Below are positions 60,628 to 64,000 of a stretch of 64,000 nucleotides of DNA, piece by piece. Below the pieces are notes generated by a model. It did no database searches. It had not been told where the DNA came from and saw nothing but the letters and a program-made list of their open reading frames with translations. The stretch comes from Strigamia acuminata (Eukaryota > Arthropoda > Chilopoda > Geophilomorpha > Linotaeniidae), in NCBI GenBank assembly GCA_949358305.1, contig OX442318.1, positions 10,026,517-10,090,516 of the forward strand, given 5' to 3'. A program made the position numbers and the translations under genes. The stretch's first letter is position 1; the number at the start of each line of letters is the position of its first letter.

Positions 60628-61697
60628 TATAGTCTGCGCACGGTATCTTGATGCTAAATTCGTACTGCGCATCCCATTCTGCGCAGACGATTTTCTAATT
60701 CCAGTTGTTATTTTGCAGTATTACTATTCAGCCTATTATTAGGCCTAATATTCCTAAAGTAAAGTAAATAAACAATGGTATTTTGGTATGGCATTTTGGT
60801 ATGACATTTTGATATGGTATTTTGGTGTGGTATTTTGGTGTGGTATTTTTGTATTTTGGTATGATATTTTGGTACGGTATTTTGGTATGGCATTTTGGTA
60901 CCATTGGTACCAAATATATTTTGGTACCAATGGTACCAAGACCTAATAATCCTAAAATAAAGTAAATAAACAACGGTATTTTGGTATTTTGGTACGGTAT
61001 TTTGGTATTTTGGTACGGTATTTTTGTATTTTGGTACGGTATTTTGGTATTTTGGTACGGTATTTTTGTATTTTGGTACGGTATTTTGGTATTTTGGTAC
61101 GGTATTTTTGTATTTTGGTACGGTATTTTTGTATTTTGGTACGGTATTTTTGTATTTTGGTACGGTATTGTGGTACCAATGGTACAAAAATACCATTATA
61201 CTGTTGTTTATTTACTTTATTTTAGGATTATTAAGCCTTGGTACCATTGGTACCAAAACATACCTGGTACCAATGATACCAAAACATATTTGGTACAAAT
61301 GGTACTAAAATACCATACCAAAATGGTACCAAAACATACCTGGTACCAATGATACCAAAACATATTTGGTACAAATGGTACTAAAATACCATACCAAAAT
61401 ACCAAAATACTGTACCAAAATACTGTACCAAAATACTGTACCAAAATACCGTACCAATATATCGTACCAAAATACCGTACCAAAATACCGTACCAAAATA
61501 CCATACCAAAATGTCATACCAAAATACCATACCAAAATGCCATACCAAAATACCGTTGTTTATTTACTTTAATTTAGGATTATTAGGCCTAATTATTGGC
61601 TTAATACTGCAAAATAACAACTGGAATTAGAAAATTGTCTGCGCAGAATGAGATGCGCAGTACGAATTTAGCATCAAGATACCGTGCACAGACTATA
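60628..61697. mobile_element. Large family D foldback with internal minisatellite
   Basis: The terminal inverted repeats are about 95 bp. The left starts TATAGTCTGCGCACGGTATC and passes TTCTAATTCCAGTTGTTATT; the right is the near-perfect complement ending CAGACTATA. A TTTAGGATTATTAGGCCTAA block follows inside on both sides. The centre (about 60770-61560) is a tandem array of 21-bp TTTTGGTACGGTATTTTGGT-type units. It changes strand partway, with GGTACCAATGGTACC palindromes at the turns, so the whole element can fold into one long hairpin. Frames open through the array (for example 60708-61196 minus) are by-products. The right end lies 190 bp before the Ig5 exon. Confidence 0.88.
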
Positions 61698-61887
61698 GTA
61701 CAACAATTTTGTGGTCTGCCTTGTTTTACACCACCTAGCACTTTAACTTGCGCTTTAATTAACCTAAACCTAATTGCAAAATCATTGCATGTTTTACGCC
61801 ATCTAAACATGCAGTTAGTTTGCCGTATTTCTATTTTCCATTTCCATTTCCATTTCTATCTAATTGTAAAACATTTTCAACTTGCAG

Positions 61888-62184
61888 ATGCTGCCCCTGA
61901 ATTGATTTCCAAGTTTCACGACCAGACAGTGCAGCCGGGGTCATCAGTATCCCTACAGTGTATAGTCGTAGGAAATCCTCCTCCACAGATCTCGTGGACA
62001 GTCCATGACTCCCCAGTGCCCATTGAGCCCGGTTTCTCAACGGGCACGGTCATCAATTTGAAGGGAGAAGTAGTGGGATCTTTAAATATTAGTCACATAA
62101 GGACTGAAGATGGTGGCGAGTACAAGTGCAGTGCGAGGAACCGTGCGGGCGGAGTGGAACATTCAGCAAAACTCAATGTATTTG
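61888..62184 (+). CDS. Dscam: Dscam-like exon, Ig5
   Basis: A whole Ig domain in a 297-nt exon, phase 1 at both ends. The acceptor is TTTTCAACTTGCAG (ends 61887) and the donor is G|GTAAGA. The frame gives DAAPELISKFHDQTVQPGSS, VSLQCIVVGNPPPQISWTVH, later GSLNISHIRTEDGGEYKCSA and RNRAGGVEHSAKLNVF. Cysteine in LQC, tryptophan in ISW and EDGGEYKC are the Ig core, and VEHSAKLNVFG closely matches insect Dscam. LNIS is a potential N-glycosylation site. The frame also stays open upstream to 61635, across the intron and the arm of the family D element, but the acceptor makes that stretch intronic. Confidence 0.94.
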
Positions 62185-62723
62185 GTAAGATCCTTTTTAA
62201 TTGCTAATTAAAAATTACTAATTAAAAATTGGACTGGTTAGTCAGGGACCGGATGCCCATAATAGGGGCGCCCCCTGGCGGAGCTTTCTTTAAAGTACTG
62301 ATATAAACTGGACAAGCCATAAATAACATGATTTATTTGTTGATGTTATAGAATTAAACTCAAATCCTAATTGCTAGAATCAAATTACGGTCCCACCCCG
62401 ATAAAACAAAAAATAAATATTTTTTTAAAGAAATCTTTGATAATTTTTAAATTTTTACAAATTTTTTATCGACGAATTTGAGGAATTTTAAAGCAATTTA
62501 TGAATTTTGTGTGATTTTCTGTGGTGACGTTAAACTGCAATAGAGCATTGGAAAATTATGACATAATGCAGTTTGGCTCCGCCCACAATAAGAAAACTAG
62601 AAATTAACAATGTTGAAATGTTATTTTGCAATGGTTTTTCTCATAGATCCTGTCACCAGACCTCATTTATCCAAAAGTCTATTGCGGGAATTGAATATTC
62701 ATGGTTTCTTTTGCGCTTCTTAG
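62185..62723 (+). other. Dscam intron 7, 0.54 kb
   Basis: AT-rich. AACTGGACAAGCCATAAATA at about 62307 and the following GATTTATTTGTTGATGTTAT recur in diverged form at 7590-7640, an undefined dispersed repeat. Nothing else recognised. Confidence 0.8.
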
Positions 62724-62834
62724 GTCGGCCCTATATTCGCCCTATGCCCAAATTATCCATCGTGGATGGGAATTTAATGTATATTAAATGTCCTGTATCA
62801 GGATACCCGATAGAATCAATCACATGGGAAAAAG
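62724..62834 (+). CDS. Dscam: Dscam-like exon, Ig6 first half
   Basis: Encodes the N-terminal half of Ig6 in 111 nt, phase 1 at both ends. The acceptor is GCGCTTCTTAG (ends 62723) and the donor is G|GTAAAG. With the previous exon the frame reads LNVFGRPYIRPMPKLSIVDG, then NLMYIKCPVSGYPIESITWE and K. PYIR, CPVSGYPI and the tryptophan in SITWE match insect Dscam Ig6. The second half of Ig6, with its closing cysteine, was not found before the window ends, so the gene continues past 64000. Confidence 0.92.
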
Positions 62835-64000
62835 GTAAAGTATGCGTACTATATTATATTTTATCAATTAAGAGCAGCAGCTCTTATTCAAAACTGCCAT
62901 TTTTATCAGCAATTACAATTTCGGTTTTTCGTTTGTTTCATTTGTTTAATGTAACAAATAAAGTCTGAACGTTTCAAACTAAGCGTACGTTCATCGTTCG
63001 TGAGGTTAAATACGGAAACAATACCGTACTTTTGCTAAAATATGGTATTCTTGGTGTCTCAGCTCAGGCTACTATTCGAGGGCGGCTGCAATTCGAGAGC
63101 GACTCTCAATCGGTAAAATACGGTATATATTATATTGGAGTACTACATTTAGGTTCTATAATTAAAAAGTTATATCTCAATGCGCTCAAACTAATTGATT
63201 ATTAGAAATAGGTTTAATGGCATAATAAATTTCCCTACTAACGATGATCACCGGATCGAAAGGCCTTTCGTGACAAAATTTAATACTTTTGTTTTTATTT
63301 ATGATGAAGCGCCAATAATGCCATAAAACTTATTTCTAATACGCGTACTACAGGAGCATTCGAAAACGCCTTTTAACTTTTAAACAGATAAACATGTTAT
63401 GAGTAATGGGAAGACAACCTGTTTGTTTGATTGTCCAAGCAAGACTGGTTTATTCACATAAAAAGATAAAACAAGAACAAATCACGATTCGGGTCAAGCC
63501 TGACCGCTAGGGGAAGCTCTATGCTCACACATGTTTTGTTTTTTAAACGGTGTGCGGCTGTGCGCATGCCCACTGAAAGGAGATTAAATCGGCAGTCATT
63601 TTATCGAGGCAATCCTTGGTGAAGCAAATTTAAAATGTTGTTTAAAATGCTGTTTAGTTTGTAAATGGCTTTTCTAATGCGCCTACTGTGTTTTAATAAT
63701 AAAATTAAAAAGTGAGTGTTGTATTTTTGGATGGAGTTTCATATAGAGTTTGCATAATTCAACATTGTGTCGCTGATTTCATTCCAATAGAATATTGATT
63801 TGAAAAGCTCAAGATAGAGCCAACAGAATTGTATTAACTTACGATTTGCAGCGCGGCCATGTTGTAGGACTTGATTTTGGTTTCGATGTCTCAGGAGTGA
63901 GTCCGACACTGTAAAGGACTCCGCACCTATAAAAAAAAAATTTTTTTTGCATAAATTACAATGCATTTATTCGCCTAACGTCATTTGTTTAACAAAAAAT
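62835..64000 (+). other. Start of the next Dscam intron
   Basis: Holds a family H element at 63024-63123 and nothing else recognised. No exon for the rest of Ig6 (expected to give a Y.C.A.N-type motif) is visible. Confidence 0.7.
63024..63123. mobile_element. Family H MITE, copy 5, minimal
   Basis: A 100-bp element starting CCGTACTTTTGCTAAAATAT and ending TCAATCGGTAAAATACGG, flanked by TA. The right half (TATTCGAGGGCGGCTGCAAT) matches the GCCGCCCTCGAATAG words of copy 1. The left half differs, so it may be an internally deleted or recombinant copy. Confidence 0.75.

Larger units (their letters stand above)
55865..61887 (+). other. Dscam intron 6, 6.0 kb
   Basis: Contains family F elements (56892-57279), a family B element (57986-58379) fused to a family F end, a family C element (59671-59936), a Copia fragment (59955-60098) and the large family D foldback (60628-61697). 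Nothing recognised at 55865-56891, 57280-57985, 58408-59670 or 60099-60627. Confidence 0.8.

Noticed and set aside
60708-61572. Multiple open frames rich in VFWYGIL/NTVPKYK-type repeats
   Set aside because: Explained by the GGTACC-type minisatellite inside the family D foldback.
61635-61887. Open frame running from the MITE arm straight into the Ig5 exon, possibly an extended exon
   Set aside because: A good pyrimidine-rich acceptor precedes 61888, the phase fits the neighbouring exons exactly, and the upstream part has no Ig or Dscam similarity.

Overview
This is a eukaryotic, AT-rich nuclear window, most likely from an arthropod. The evidence is a Dscam-family immunoglobulin gene cut into exons with clean GT/AG splice sites, interstitial runs of TTAGG (the common arthropod telomere repeat), and a dense load of small inverted-repeat transposons and minisatellites. 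I cannot name the species. No bacterial-style operons, rRNA operons, tRNA genes or CRISPR arrays were seen.

The only host gene I can support is on the + strand. Eight exons (17962-18291, 35304-35465, 36867-37016, 48369-48486, 52074-52252, 55595-55864, 61888-62184, 62724-62834) splice in frame into 539 codons. They encode Ig1 to Ig5 and the first half of Ig6 of a Down syndrome cell adhesion molecule (Dscam)-like receptor. The signal-peptide exon and the rest of Ig6 onward (more Ig domains, FNIII, transmembrane and cytoplasmic parts expected from the family) are not recognised and probably lie outside the window. Ig2 and Ig3 are each split over two exons, exactly where insect and crustacean Dscam1 carries its alternative exon 4 and exon 6 arrays. 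Here each of those half-domains is present once only, so the visible part looks like a non-hypervariable Dscam paralogue.

The introns (0.5 to 17 kb) are full of repeats. Intron 3 (37017-48368) holds three minisatellites and an apparently intact Ty1/Copia retrotransposon (41991-46764) antisense to the gene. It has 215-bp LTRs that look identical, a TAGGT target duplication, one uninterrupted 1366-residue gag-pol frame and a primer-binding site matching an internal part of initiator tRNA-Met. Other retroelement remains are a Ty3/Gypsy reverse-transcriptase fragment (about 52537-52905) and a second Copia fragment (59955-60098).

Several families of non-autonomous inverted-repeat elements recur. 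Family A (TAAGGGGTTTCATT ends) has three copies; B (TATACTC ends) five; C (CCATGAACCAAGG ends) four, two of them partial; D (CTTGATGC ends) two, one about 1.07 kb and built round a GGTACC-rich minisatellite; F (CAGTCGAACCTCGTTATAAC ends, pogo/Tigger-like) at several sites; and H (CCGTA...TACGG ends on TA) five. There are smaller foldback elements too. Several are nested, which gives a relative order of insertion. One 5S rRNA-like relic is present at about 19410-19523.
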